Source of the DNA: Sipunculus nudus | Lineage: Eukaryota > Annelida > Sipuncula > Golfingiida > Sipunculidae | DNA length: 64,000 nt | Assembly (NCBI GenBank): GCA_026874595.1 | Contig: CM049313.1 | Location: forward strand, 58,921,159-58,985,158 | Reading direction: 5' to 3' | Part shown: positions 1-12,900 of the stretch, piece by piece | How the letters are laid out: each line of letters begins with the position of its first letter | Position numbering within the stretch: the first letter of the stretch is position 1 | Program-made: the position numbers and the translations under genes | Notes under the pieces: model-generated | What the model was told of the DNA's origin: nothing | Databases searched by the model: none | The model's input: only the letters and a program-made list of their open reading frames with translations

Positions 1-931
1 TACAACTGCTTCTACGTAAAACTCTGTGTATCTATGTGAGCGTATAATATATGCGTATGCGCGTAGGCCTATAAGTGAGTGAAAAATATAGGTGTGTCTC
101 CATGTGCGCGTATATGCACTAACTAGCAGACGTAGCCTATATTTGTACAGTTGATCTATATATCAGATATTTCACAAATAGGTGATGAAGTGACGTCATT
201 TTACCCCGAATCTTCGAGTTGCTGCAGGCAATTTTCAACGCTTGTATGCACATATACGCATATACATACGCTCACGGACACATGGAATTCACCCTAGTCA
301 CAAAAAATAGCGATTTTCAAACATATACGCGCAAATGGAAACACTCATTAACTTTGCCATAAAGCGCAGTTTCGATCATGACTGTACAAGGAGAGGAAAA
401 AGAAATAAATATAATATATTATTGCAGATGAAATTCGATTTGAATGTTTTTTTCAGATTATGGATGAAGCTATATAAATAAATATTTATTCTTTATTTAA
501 TCAAAGGTAAACAGATTAATATAAAAAAAAGTCTCAATGTTGTAAAGAAATTGAACACCGATAGGAATTCATGTTCGTTTATCGAACAAAAGAGTAATGT
601 TATTTTCTTTTTATATAAAAAGAAAAATACCCGAAAAAATAAATGTGAAACATATCACTAACCGACCTGGGTTCCGGCCGTAACAGCTAATGGGCGAAGT
701 TGGTACAAACGAAATTGGTGACCTCTGTCGAGGAATGAACAAACCTTAAACGTGTGTTATGAAAAATAAGGTGCCGGGGACCAGTCTACCAGTCAGTCAG
801 TTCTAAAAATAGCTCGGCTGACGGAATCACGTAAGTCGTCACATAGAAGGGATTTCCCTGCGGAACAGCAACACAGCAGTGTCAACAGTACTGTCAGTTT
901 ACTGGTTCTAGAAGTACACTGTATATCCACC
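1..931 (+). other. upstream flank and 5' UTR of the RING/UBR gene
   Basis: No coding sequence is visible. The first 650 bases are AT-rich with short TATA- and CGTATA-like runs. From about 660 to 931 the sequence is less AT-rich and holds several CpGs, which suits a promoter or 5' UTR for the gene starting at 932. I cannot place the transcription start or a convincing TATA box. Confidence 0.4.
191..198. promoter_or_regulatory. perfect CRE palindrome TGACGTCA
   Basis: An exact 8-bp TGACGTCA lies about 740 bp upstream of the start codon of the RING/UBR gene. This is the known CREB/ATF consensus. The match is direct; any role in this gene is inference, because an 8-mer can occur by chance. Confidence 0.3.
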
Positions 932-3900
932 ATGTCGGACGACGACGACTTGCCTCTGAACGTACCGGTGGGTTAAGACACCATTTACTCTGTTATCAAT
1001 ATCTGACAAATAGTAAATCATCATTTATAACTGAGCAGAGTCGCTTGAATCCTATTATTTATCTGGCTGTTATTTGGGCCCGATTAAAGAATCCAGCCTA
1101 CATTTCCAAGATGGGTCTAAACTGTCTGGACCGTTTCATATTAGTATTAATCAGCGGGTAATCAACATAAGCCATGGCATGCCTGATGATATGACATTGA
1201 TATGCCTCTTACTTGTCCATTACACGAATCCTAAACATCATTATGTCTGTCCGTATACACACATAATCTCATCCATGTAGGCCAGATTCTATACTTGCTC
1301 CATTATTTTGCCCAAAACAAGTTAACCAATAAAGCCAACAAAATAGGATTTAAGCAATTGTGCACTGAGCTTCAACAAAAAACTAAATATTGTGGACTTT
1401 TTATCACCACTTTCTGCTGGAAAAAAAACCAATCAATTGAATAAGATTAAATTAGATTACTAACATAAAACATGCTGAAACACATTGGAGAAAAACATTT
1501 CCCAAATGTCATTTTTAATACCAGTATACATATTTTATGAAAATTATTATTACAAAAAAAAAGTTTAAAGTCAACTATCTTATAACAATTTTGTTATCAC
1601 TTAATTTCAGATATTATACCTTTGAGATCAAATTAATCTGTCAATTTTTATTTCAGCTGAAATCGATTGAGGAATTTTTCAGTTGCCCAATCTGTATGGG
1701 TTACATGGTCGAGGTTCACACAACCTTCTGTGGGCATCGCTACTGTGGGAAATGTATCAGAGAATGCGTTGGACGACTGCACAAGTGTCCTTGTTGCAAC
1801 ACTCCACTAACCATGGACCAGTTGATAAAGGATGCACCTTATGACCACCTCATAGGTCAGTCTTATGTACAGGGCATGGTAGTGATAGTCACCTGATTGG
1901 TCAGTTCAAACAGGGTTTCATCAATCAAGTCGATTGATTGGTTATTTCTAACAGGTTATTTTTAATCAAGTCACTTGATTGGTCAGTACTTACAGGGTAA
2001 TTTGAACACAATAGCTTGATAAGTCAGCTCTAACAAAATATTAGGACTGACTTCAAGCTCTTAAATTATGATGACTGACTAAAGATTCTTAATTATGTAC
2101 ACGTATCCTAAAAGTTCTCAGTCATTTTAATTTAAGCAAATTGAACAGGAGGAAACTACCAGGTACCAATATCTTACAAGTGCCAGTGAAAAATATTAAA
2201 CATTTGTGTAATAAACTTATACTTTCTTTTCTTTGTATTGGAAACATTTTTACTGCAATGATGGTCATTTCATTGTAAATCTAAAAGATGTACATTCGTA
2301 CAGCCATTGAAATGGGGAAAATTGAGATAAAATGCATGCTTCATCTGTGCATGTGTTTAACTGATGAAAGAATTGAGAATTTGGCCCATGTGGAATGTTT
2401 TTGTATTTCAGATGTTGTGAAGAAGGAAAGAGAAAAAGCAGAAAAAATTTATTTTGATAATCTCATTAGTGCAGGTGAGTGACTTTTTCACAATCCAGAA
2501 GATAACTTCAAAGAAAGATAGAATTGAAAGCATAATACTTTCAACTAAGATGATATCTCAATAACAGATCCAGAGAGGTGTTGGGGGGGAGTCCGGGGAA
2601 TCTAGGCCACCCTGTTTGACCGCTGAACCTTTTTAGGGGTTTTGCAAAATTTTTATGGCCTAGACCCCCCCCCCCCCCCCTTCAAGACAAGAGGACTATT
2701 TTTCAAGATTTCCCTTAAAGGGGCCCAATCACCTATAAAGCATGTTGAATTAACATGAAAAATGGATTCTTCCCTTTGAAATAAATTTGTACCTGCCAAA
2801 ATATTGCACTGAAACCGTATGCTTATGCCTTATTCCGGGCACGATCAAAGGTGTCAACATAAGCACAGCCCTTGCATCGCCCGGCCACAACACATCAATC
2901 AGGAAATGCCCTGACTGACAGAACCAAAGAAATGTAATACACATACATGATCCCGCTGGCTGAAACACTGCCTGTTAAGGCTCACAATCAGACCTCTGGT
3001 CACACAGCCTTGTTATGGTAAACAGACACACATGGACTATGTTTACCAACTTGCAGACCCATAACAAGGTGTTAAAATAGCTGTATATGAGGTACTGTGA
3101 CTGTGTGCTGGGGTGGTTTTGATGGAAAACTTTTGACTAAAGCAAAACTGAACTGATAGTGTGAAAGAATAGGTATTAAATTGCTCCTGATCATGTCCCT
3201 TTAAAATCTTCCTGAGTTGGACCATCGACTTTCCAAAATCCACGAACCCCCTCCTGCTCTTAAGTGAAAATGCTTCTTGTTCCAGAATTTTCCAATTATA
3301 CCATCATGAATAATACTGCTTAATGTTATATTTGAGAAAAAAGACATCTATATTACAGAAGTAAAATAAATGTGCTTATACTTGTATGTTATTACATGAA
3401 CACCTATTGGAATATTCATCTTATCATGGATTTTAATAATCTTGTATATTCTTTCATTTTTAATCATATTTCATTTGATTGAAACAGCAACAGACAGCAT
3501 AGGAGATAAAGAAACTCCAGAAGACAAAAGAACATTGACATCACCCTTGGAGGATGTTCTTAAGAGTAAGCCTATATTTGTTTCAAAATGTTGAACTGAA
3601 AACTAAAGTGCTTACCACCATCAATGATGAGATTTATCCAGGTCACCTCTCACTTGTAATTAACACTTCTTTACCTTTAAGACACATCTCTATTTATTCT
3701 AAATACCACATTTTCCACCAGATGCCAGCATCAGAAGCTGCTTTCCTGAATAATGATACACAAATGGACAAAATGGTTCACCATCTGGAGCCAGTACAGC
3801 ATACGTACATATGTGTCATCAGCTTGGCACAAGTCTTGAGAAAGTTATTTTTTAGGTATATTGATAATTTCTTTTAATAAAATGTATATAGACAAGCAAT

Positions 3901-6900
3901 CTGACACAGATTGAAAGACATGCAGACTAACAGCAATGGAATATTATTACTGCCGAAATTTATTAGCAGAATTAAAAGAGACAACTAGTATTGTAACAGT
4001 TATCACACTTAAGTCAGCTATTGAATTCTCCAATTTAAGCATTTAATGCCTGAATGGAGGGAGTAACCACTGAACTTTTATTTGTATAATCTTAACTATT
4101 ATTACTTATCCTTCCTAGAAGTTCTTTGTATGGGCTGTCTTTTATGGTATTCCAGTTTGGCATCATCCTGTTAGAGTACACATCTTATGTGAAATTCTGT
4201 GCCAGCCAGTCCTGGTTTAAACTCCTTGTACGTCACTGGTTCATCCTGGAGAGACCCTCTGTGCTTATCACACTGCCGGTCCTCTCCAGCTCTCTGGTTA
4301 TATGACCACATGTAATGTATGTGTTCATTAACTTTCTGTTGAGACTGATGTTCTGTGAACAACAACGCACCAATCTAGTTTTTTTTATGTGCAGTAGCAG
4401 TGCATTGTGTGTGTAAAAACTGCAAATTACTGTTTTTCAGAACATCTGAAGACAAGTCTGAATGATCACAACAGATATCTCCAGGTTTGTGAACACTTTT
4501 ATCTGTTAATTAATAGTTAAAAACTTGCATCTCATTTCAGGGAATGAATAGTTAATAAACTTGCAACTCATTTCAGTGAATGAATAGTTTATAAACTTGC
4601 AACTCATTTTGTGTTGCTTTTTCTGTAAGTTCATTTTAGAGCATGAGATTTAAAATTATTTCAAAAGTATGATTAATACACTAGATGTGTCACAGTTATG
4701 CTAATTGTTAATATAATTGCAGTTTACCAGATGTGTTCCCATCACTGACTACCAGCCACACTGTTGGTTTATAACAGTTTTTATTTATAATCAAGTAAAA
4801 TCTAAATTTGCCTCCTTGGTTTACACTGACAGGTATTTAAGTGTAATCTTTATGCAGTTACCACCAATTATGATTATGTTGTAGGAAAAAAAACTTAACA
4901 TTTGAATCTTGTTTGAGAATGACATTCTGAAAATGCTAAATTAAATGGCAGTTCATTTCCTGAATTTGGAATAGCATTATCATGATTTAAGCCAAATATT
5001 ATACACATTATTATCTGGCTTACTTGTATAAACCTGTGGAGCTGCAACCTGTGTAGGTTGACCTATTTGCAGCTTCACTAGTATTTTCCATAGTTATTAC
5101 AATTCACTAATATATTACATTTTTACCTGGTTTCATGCACAAATCTGTATGATTCACTGGTTGAAAAAAAGGGGTTCTGGATTTGGGGCAAAAATTGAAA
5201 TTGTTAAAAGTTTATCTTATATACAGATACTGATGATTTATATGTTATACTTGTTCATTGTAGGACATGAAGAGAGAATTTGAAAGGAAATTAGAAAGAA
5301 TAAAAGAAGAACATGAACATCTAGTGCAACGTTTGCATAAACAGCCACTCCCCCAAGAAGGTAATCACCTGTCAATCACACCTATAAATCTGTATTTTTT
5401 TTGGCAAGCCCAGAAACAAAAATCGTTTATATTGTGACAGTCCCTGGAAGGCTGGCCCACTAAATCATTCATCACCTATCATTCAAACAAAATCATGCCT
5501 ACAATTCATGTTAATCACTTGAAAATCAGGCTTGGGTCAAGTACAGGGTGTCAGTACTTGAGTACAATACAAGTACTTCAGAATTTGACAAGTACAAGTA
5601 CACAATTTTTCAATGTACTTGAGTAAAAGTACAGGGGTCTGTACTTAAGTACAAGTACAAGTACTTTTAATTAAAAAAAACTAAAAAAGCCATTTTCTTA
5701 ATATTTATTTATAAAACAATTACCTATATTATATACACTTACACAGTCAGATATCAGTACTGGTACACAAAAAAAGGGTGGGTTGATGCTCCAGTTGCTA
5801 ATAGTTTATGAAAATAATACTTATACTAAAGGAAATATGTATATTATATACACTATTACACAGTCATATATCAGAACACAAAAAAGGTGCAGTTGATGCT
5901 TGAATTGCTGAATTTTTTTTTTTTATTCTAGGTAATCTACATATATGTCTTGATGGACTTTCAGTCTTTCACAGCAACTGGGAATAGTTGATGAAAATAA
6001 TATTTAGTTGTCATTTTCATCTACATTTCATTTAGTTTTGCATACACAAGCTGTCATTGCACTTGATGAACATGATACATTCAAAGTTTTTGTTTGTAAG
6101 TCGGCATCTGTCAGGTCGAAAAACTTTGCCAGCAATGCTGAAGACTCTCTCCACAGGTGCAGATGAAGCTGGAGTTGCCAAATGTGTTTTTGCTAATCTA
6201 GCTAATCAAGGGAGAGAGTCTTGATGGCCTTTCCAAAAGGCAAATGGGTCACTGTCTTCTGCCATGCAAGGCTGACTGGTATAGGGGGTCACCTCACCAG
6301 TAGGGTCCAGTTGCATTTCAGTTGTTTCTGATGAGACAGTTATGAAACTGAAGAGTTTTTTCTTTTCTTTAGAGGAGGAGATTTCTGTGTTTCCAGTTGA
6401 CCCTGTGTTTTTGTGCTGACACATGTTAATGAGGTTGTCAGTTTTGATTTCAGGCTCTGTCTCTCTTGGTCATCTTATCACCATTCTAGCTTGAAAAGCA
6501 GATCCAACACCGAAGCCAGCTGATAATTACTATCAGCTTCATAAATGCCAAGACGTTTGGCCGCAGATTTTTTCAGGGCTGACACCAATACATTATTGTA
6601 TTTTGAAAGCATCTGGTTTAGGTGAAACTTGAGTCCCCTGATACAAGGAATGACCAAGCTGGAGGACACAGTGTTTTGTCTCTGAGCACAATCGGTAGCT
6701 TCCTCAAATGGTTCCAGTATTTCCACCATATCAGTTAGGATGTTTCTCTCCTATGCCCCAAACTGTGGTGCACCTTCTAGTTTTTTCAGATTTTCTTCAG
6801 GTGCTCGCAGCACAGACCAGATCATTTTAATCTTGGAATTCCAACGAATTGGACATTCAGTGTTTAGGCGACATTCTCAGTCTAGTGTCAGTTCTGTCTG

Positions 6901-9900
6901 AATCTATCAGTCATAAATAGTGCTGAGGTCTCCTAATGCTATGTTTATGGTAAGTAGATAAGTGGCTCTGTATTCAAAATAATTTTAAAAATACATGTAC
7001 TTGACTAGTACTAAAATGTACTTGATTTTTCAAGTACATTTTTAGCAAGTACAAGTACAAGTACTGTACTTGGTAAAAAGTACCAAGTACAAGTACAGGC
7101 CAAGTACTGAACATTTTCTACTTGAGTACAAGTACCAAGTACAAGTACATGTACTTGACCCAAGCCTAGCTGCTTGAAAGCCACACCCATGAATTAGTAA
7201 TCACATGTCAATCACAGAAAGTCACACCTACAAATTTGTAATTTCTTGTTGTAGGTACGAAATTCAAGTTAGCTCTGTTCATATCACTTGATATTCACAT
7301 TTAATATATACAAAGCAAATGTGATTCATTAAAAAATACTTTCTGTAAGCAGAATTTATTAGAATAACAATCATTGATACAATAAAATTATATTTTAGTT
7401 TGTTAAGCAATTTTTAGTATAGTTTTTCTGTATCATCTGCAGCAGTATATGCAGAGTCAGGGGAGGATATTTTTTTAAGGACGGTTGCACACCACTAGCA
7501 CCATAGAAATTTCTTTTGGACGCAATGCCCCGAGAAAGATTTCACATATCTTTACCAAACTTGACATGTCCATAGATATCGGTGAGAGGACAAAGGCTAT
7601 TTAAATGGGGTCATGACCATTACAAGGACAGTGACCTTAACCTTGAAAAGTTTTGGGGAAAATCACACAAATTGTTTAATATCTCAAGAAATATCGCATG
7701 GATTTAAACCAAAGATCTTGGATAGTGTTGTCATATACTGGAAACTGGTTGTGCCACCTTTGTTTTTACATTGTTTTTGTGCCATTTTATACCCCCATCA
7801 TGCTACTTGACAGTACTGTGAGCATTATAAGTAAAATTATAATGGAAAGATTTCTCTCATATAATGCATATACATATATATGGGTTATTGGATGACGTAG
7901 ATTTAAATTGGGGTCATGACTTTCCTTTGAGAGTGACCTTGACTTTGAATATTGCCATATATGGTGAAAATCACACAAAATCATAAATATCTCAATAAGG
8001 GATGCATGGATTGGTCCAAAAATCAACCATATATTTTTTCATATTATGCATATACATATATATGGGTTATGGGATGATGTGTATTTAAATTAGGGTCATG
8101 AAATATCTAGTCTAATTTTATTTTATAGATGGGATGTCTTATATTGTTGTCATTATCAATAAGTATTTAAAATGCTTCTGATCTCTTTGGACATTGATTT
8201 GTATGATAATGTCACATTATACATGCCATTTTAAGAACTTGAAAAACAAGAGGCAGAAATAGTCAAGGAAACAGGAGAGAAAGAAGTCAGCACTATAACA
8301 CAGCTACAGGCAAGCATCCAGGAGGTGGCAGATGCTTACGACAGGTGAGTCTTACCTTTAATTATTGTATCTGCCAAAACAAAGTTTTCCGGATACTATG
8401 TTTTTAACCGGGTTCCGCCGCTGCAGCCGCGGCGTTCGTTTCCGGAGAACTCCTCTGAGACTACTGGGCGGATTTTTCCGAAACTTACACTAATTATAGG
8501 GTCACATGTGAACTGGTGCCTAACCAATTGGCATTGACCTCTGACCTTTCCTCTCTGTCCAGCGTCCATTTGTGTGTCTGTTTCCACACATAAACCCACA
8601 TATCTCGGGAACCGTTTGACCGATCAGGAAAAAAATTTGACACAAATGTAGCCCTTGGATAGCTTTATAACATACATAAAAAATGGTGGCACCACCTAAA
8701 GCCATTTTTGCACAGTGTCCATCTGTTCATCTGCCTTTGGTTAAAATCACTCATATCTCTGCAGACTAATTCACCTGAAATTCGGCATGCGTATACATCG
8801 TAGATAGCTTTCTTGATTTTATGACAGGTTGCACCACCTATATTCACGTTCACGCTGCAGACATTAATGCTTATATCTACAGACTCGTTTGACCAATCAG
8901 GAAAAAAATTTGACACAAATGTAGTCCTTGGATAGCTTTATAACATACACAAACGTGGTGGCGCCCCCTGCAGCCATTTTTGCACAGCGTCCATCTGATT
9001 GTCTGCTGTGGGATAAAATCACTCATATCTCTGCAGTGGTTTGACGTTTCAACCTGAAATTTTGTATGTGTATACATCTTGGATAGTTTCTCATTAAATA
9101 ACAGGTGGTGCCACCTACAATCATGTTTACATGGCAGACATCCATTCTAATATGTAACACATGTAGCTCTGTTTCCCCTTGCCTATCAATCCATGCCTCA
9201 CTTAACCCATCCTACTCTGATTTTGGCGGATACACGTAGTCGCTTGTCGACTACCCGTATTCTAGTTCTGGTATGGTCTTCTAAGCTAGTCTTGTGCATT
9301 AAAATCATGTGAGTTTTATTTTATAATCATGTGTATGATATATATAATTAATTTAAAGATATTATATTTTTATACATATGCATATGATAAAATTATGTTA
9401 TACTGAAATATTTTTATAAATATGGTTAAATCTCACTAACAAAAACACCTGCAGGACCAGCCATGGTGGTCGTGTTTGTGAGGTGTTTTTTAGGGTGGGG
9501 TATTTTATTAAAAAATACATATTATTATTAAATGTACTTTATCCTATTGTATTACAGTGGAGCACCGTTTTACCAAATGCTTTTTCAGAATTTTTTTTTT
9601 CAAAAGTTTTAAATTCGAAACTGAAAATTTATTTATATTTACAAAATATTTTTCATCACTACTCAAATAAAATCTCATAACTGTCATTTGGCATGGATTT
9701 GGAATCAAACAAGAAGAAAAGGTTGGCGTTATGCTTTGGTGACAAGCAATTCTTGAGCAGGGATTTCAGCATCGGCAGATCCACTATTACCGATATAAAG
9801 AATAGCTGAAATCGAGAGAACCTTGTCCTATACACAATGAAGTTGCCAGATACTCCTGACTCAAAGAAAAGTTTTAAAGTATCCATTTTTAATGTAGGCT

Positions 9901-12900
9901 CTAAAATCATTCAGAAACTTGACTTTCCTTCATTACACATGTGCTGCACTGGCGCCTCCTATCGGCTGTGAAAGAAACTAGCCAAGCTTGACCAATGGTG
10001 ATGTCATTTGACCATTGCACCTGAAAAATTTGCTGAAAAAAGGGCATGCAAGTATCATAAAAACAGGTTAGAAAATGATCTCTGTCAATAAAGCACTGCA
10101 AAAAAATCCAATATTTTTTATATGTCCTGGTTGTCAATTACCTTGGTCGAAAAGAATCCATGAGTAAAAAGGCATTAAGTATGTCATTAACTCATCAGTC
10201 GTATGAACTTGCAGCTAGACTCCTGACCCCTGACCTTTTTTCTGCAAGTTTGTTTTCTCAAACAAAAAGCTTGTCCCCCAACACTCTAGGAAAATTGGCA
10301 CTCTTCTCTATTTATATCACAGTTAAAGCCTGGTATTCACATACCTGACTCACAGAATTTATGTGATTTCTGATTTACACTGGGTATTTATTTATGAACT
10401 CTTGGTAATTCCTACTGAGAAAATCCCTTATCACAAATGTATTAGCTTGTTTATCTACAAGCTGTTAGTAAAAACAGTGCTTGTGCGGATGTTGATAAGC
10501 AGAAAAAAAACCCTTGTGACTTGAGGTGGATGATTGCAAATGTGCAGAAGTTAAGAAATAAATGTTGGTGAAAGTGTGTGAAGCAACTCAATCTTTTTAA
10601 ATTTGCAAAACCTGGCTGCTTTGCCACCAGATTTCTTTATGAACATATTTTGATTACAATCTGCAGCCACTTTGGCAGGCCCCCCACATGCTATAAACGC
10701 ATAGATATAAACTTTATTGACAGCCCTAACACCATGGGATCATTCCTTTTTGGCTTATCTTATAAAAGAATAATATCTTTATAAAGTTGTTGTCTTAATT
10801 GAATAAATGTCAGGTATCAGCAAAGGTCCCTTTAATATATATTATTATTTTATTTCATAGAATTATTATACATATAAAAATTAATATACAATGTTATCCT
10901 GGATATTTCAGATTTCTTGCAGACCATGTGCCTTCTCTGTCCATCCTCCCAGTCAAGCTGTCTGTAGCGGTCATGTCGAAAAGTATTTTGATAGACAACA
11001 TTACCTTGAAACCACAAGACAGGTCAGTGATTTACTTGGATATATTGTCTGAGCAATTCAGTATACAGCATGTGTGGATACATATAAATTTGCATATAGA
11101 CCAGGATTTATTGTATATACAAAACTTAATAATGTGAAGGACTTAATTGCCATATATGTTTTGATTAAATTAATAGGTAACATTAATTGGTCACTACTTC
11201 TAGTGACCCAAACCTCATGCAAGCCACAGATAGTTTTAGCATTATGTGAAATAAGCTGTTATTTTGAAACCAAACATTGAGTTGTTATTAATAGGTATCA
11301 TACCACAGTGTATCTGTAGCATTTTTTTAACCAGAATTCTGATTTATGACACAGCCTCAACACAGTCCATGAAGCAGTCAGGAAGTACATGCACTGTCAG
11401 GGAGACAGTTTGGTCAAGATCGCTGATGATGTCCAGTATCTGTACTTCAGGTGAGTCTCAGCATCTCCACAAAATTCTAAATATTAACCACTCATACCAG
11501 AAAATAGGATCGGTTGTGTCATCTGTGTCAAACACAAATTTTAGTTCACATACTGTTAACCATTTTACACACCAAATAGTTTTAAAATGTTTTGGGCAAT
11601 GTGGATTAATTAAATCTGTTTCAAGCCCTATCATGCACTCACACAGGCATCTAATAACAGTGCATAAAGAGGTGTTTCCGTGTGTACATATATTCATATA
11701 TTCATATATGCGTGAAAAATCGCTCATATGATTTTGTAACTTTGATGTTTCTGTGTGTCCATCAGCGTATGTGTGTATATGCATGAAAATTGACACAGGA
11801 AAATTGACACTGAGCTGGATTCAAAATGTTGGGCCAAAACAGATATAAAACACTTTGTTTGAAACCGTTTTACATTTGCTGTGTGAAAGCAGTATTTGTC
11901 GTTTTAGCTAAGCAAAACCAAAATAAACATAAGAAAATATGTTGGTATACCTGAAATCAGCATATCATCAATACTCCTTTGCATGTGATTAATAATACTA
12001 TTATTTTGTGTTTTTGTTTACTTGGTTTGACAACTGTCATGCAACATTACTGAAATAGAAGAAAAAGCCATGTTTACACCACAGGTATTTTCCTGCATGA
12101 AATAACTTTTGTTTAATGGAATTTCCTTGTTTTTCAGTCCATTTGCCAAGAGATCTTTATATGAGATGCACCAGATTGCCTGTGATATTGTTGAACATGG
12201 AGCCACTAATCCAGACATTACAAAACTCCCTGCTGATGCTAAACCAGTCATACAGTGTAACGTTGTAAGTGATGTGTCTTCTCATACTTAATGTTTTAAG
12301 TTTCATCTCTTTTCCTGTGCCGTTTTTGCTAGAAATTCTGCTAGAGCTGCTTTTCTCACCTATGTCCTACCAGTATGTCTGTTTGAATTTCAGTATGTAT
12401 ATCTAAATAAATACAGATTTACAGAATTGTTTTAATTGTACCTAATGTGTACACCAGGTGTCAGCACCAGAATATTTTTTTTGGAATTAACCACCATATA
12501 ATGGTGATATCAAGTATGATAAATAATTTGAATTGAAACTATGGTTCTTTATTAAAAATATATATATATCTTTGTCCATTTTAAGTCAAAATTTACGTTT
12601 ATGCTATGATTTTATGTATTTTCAATGTCAGTCAATGCATGTTGGCATATTATAACATTACAGAATTATTACATGCATGTGTCTGTTGCTGAGTTTGCTA
12701 CATTGATTTGAGATGTATAAAATAATGTCAAACTGCTGTAACATTGTTCTTATATTTTTACAGAAACCAGGTGGGGTTATAGCATTGTACTTTAACTTTA
12801 CAAAGACCAGGTCGGGTTATAACATTGCACTTTATATCTTTACAGAAACCAGATGGGGTTATAACAGTGTACTATATCTTTACAAAGACCAGAGCAGGGT

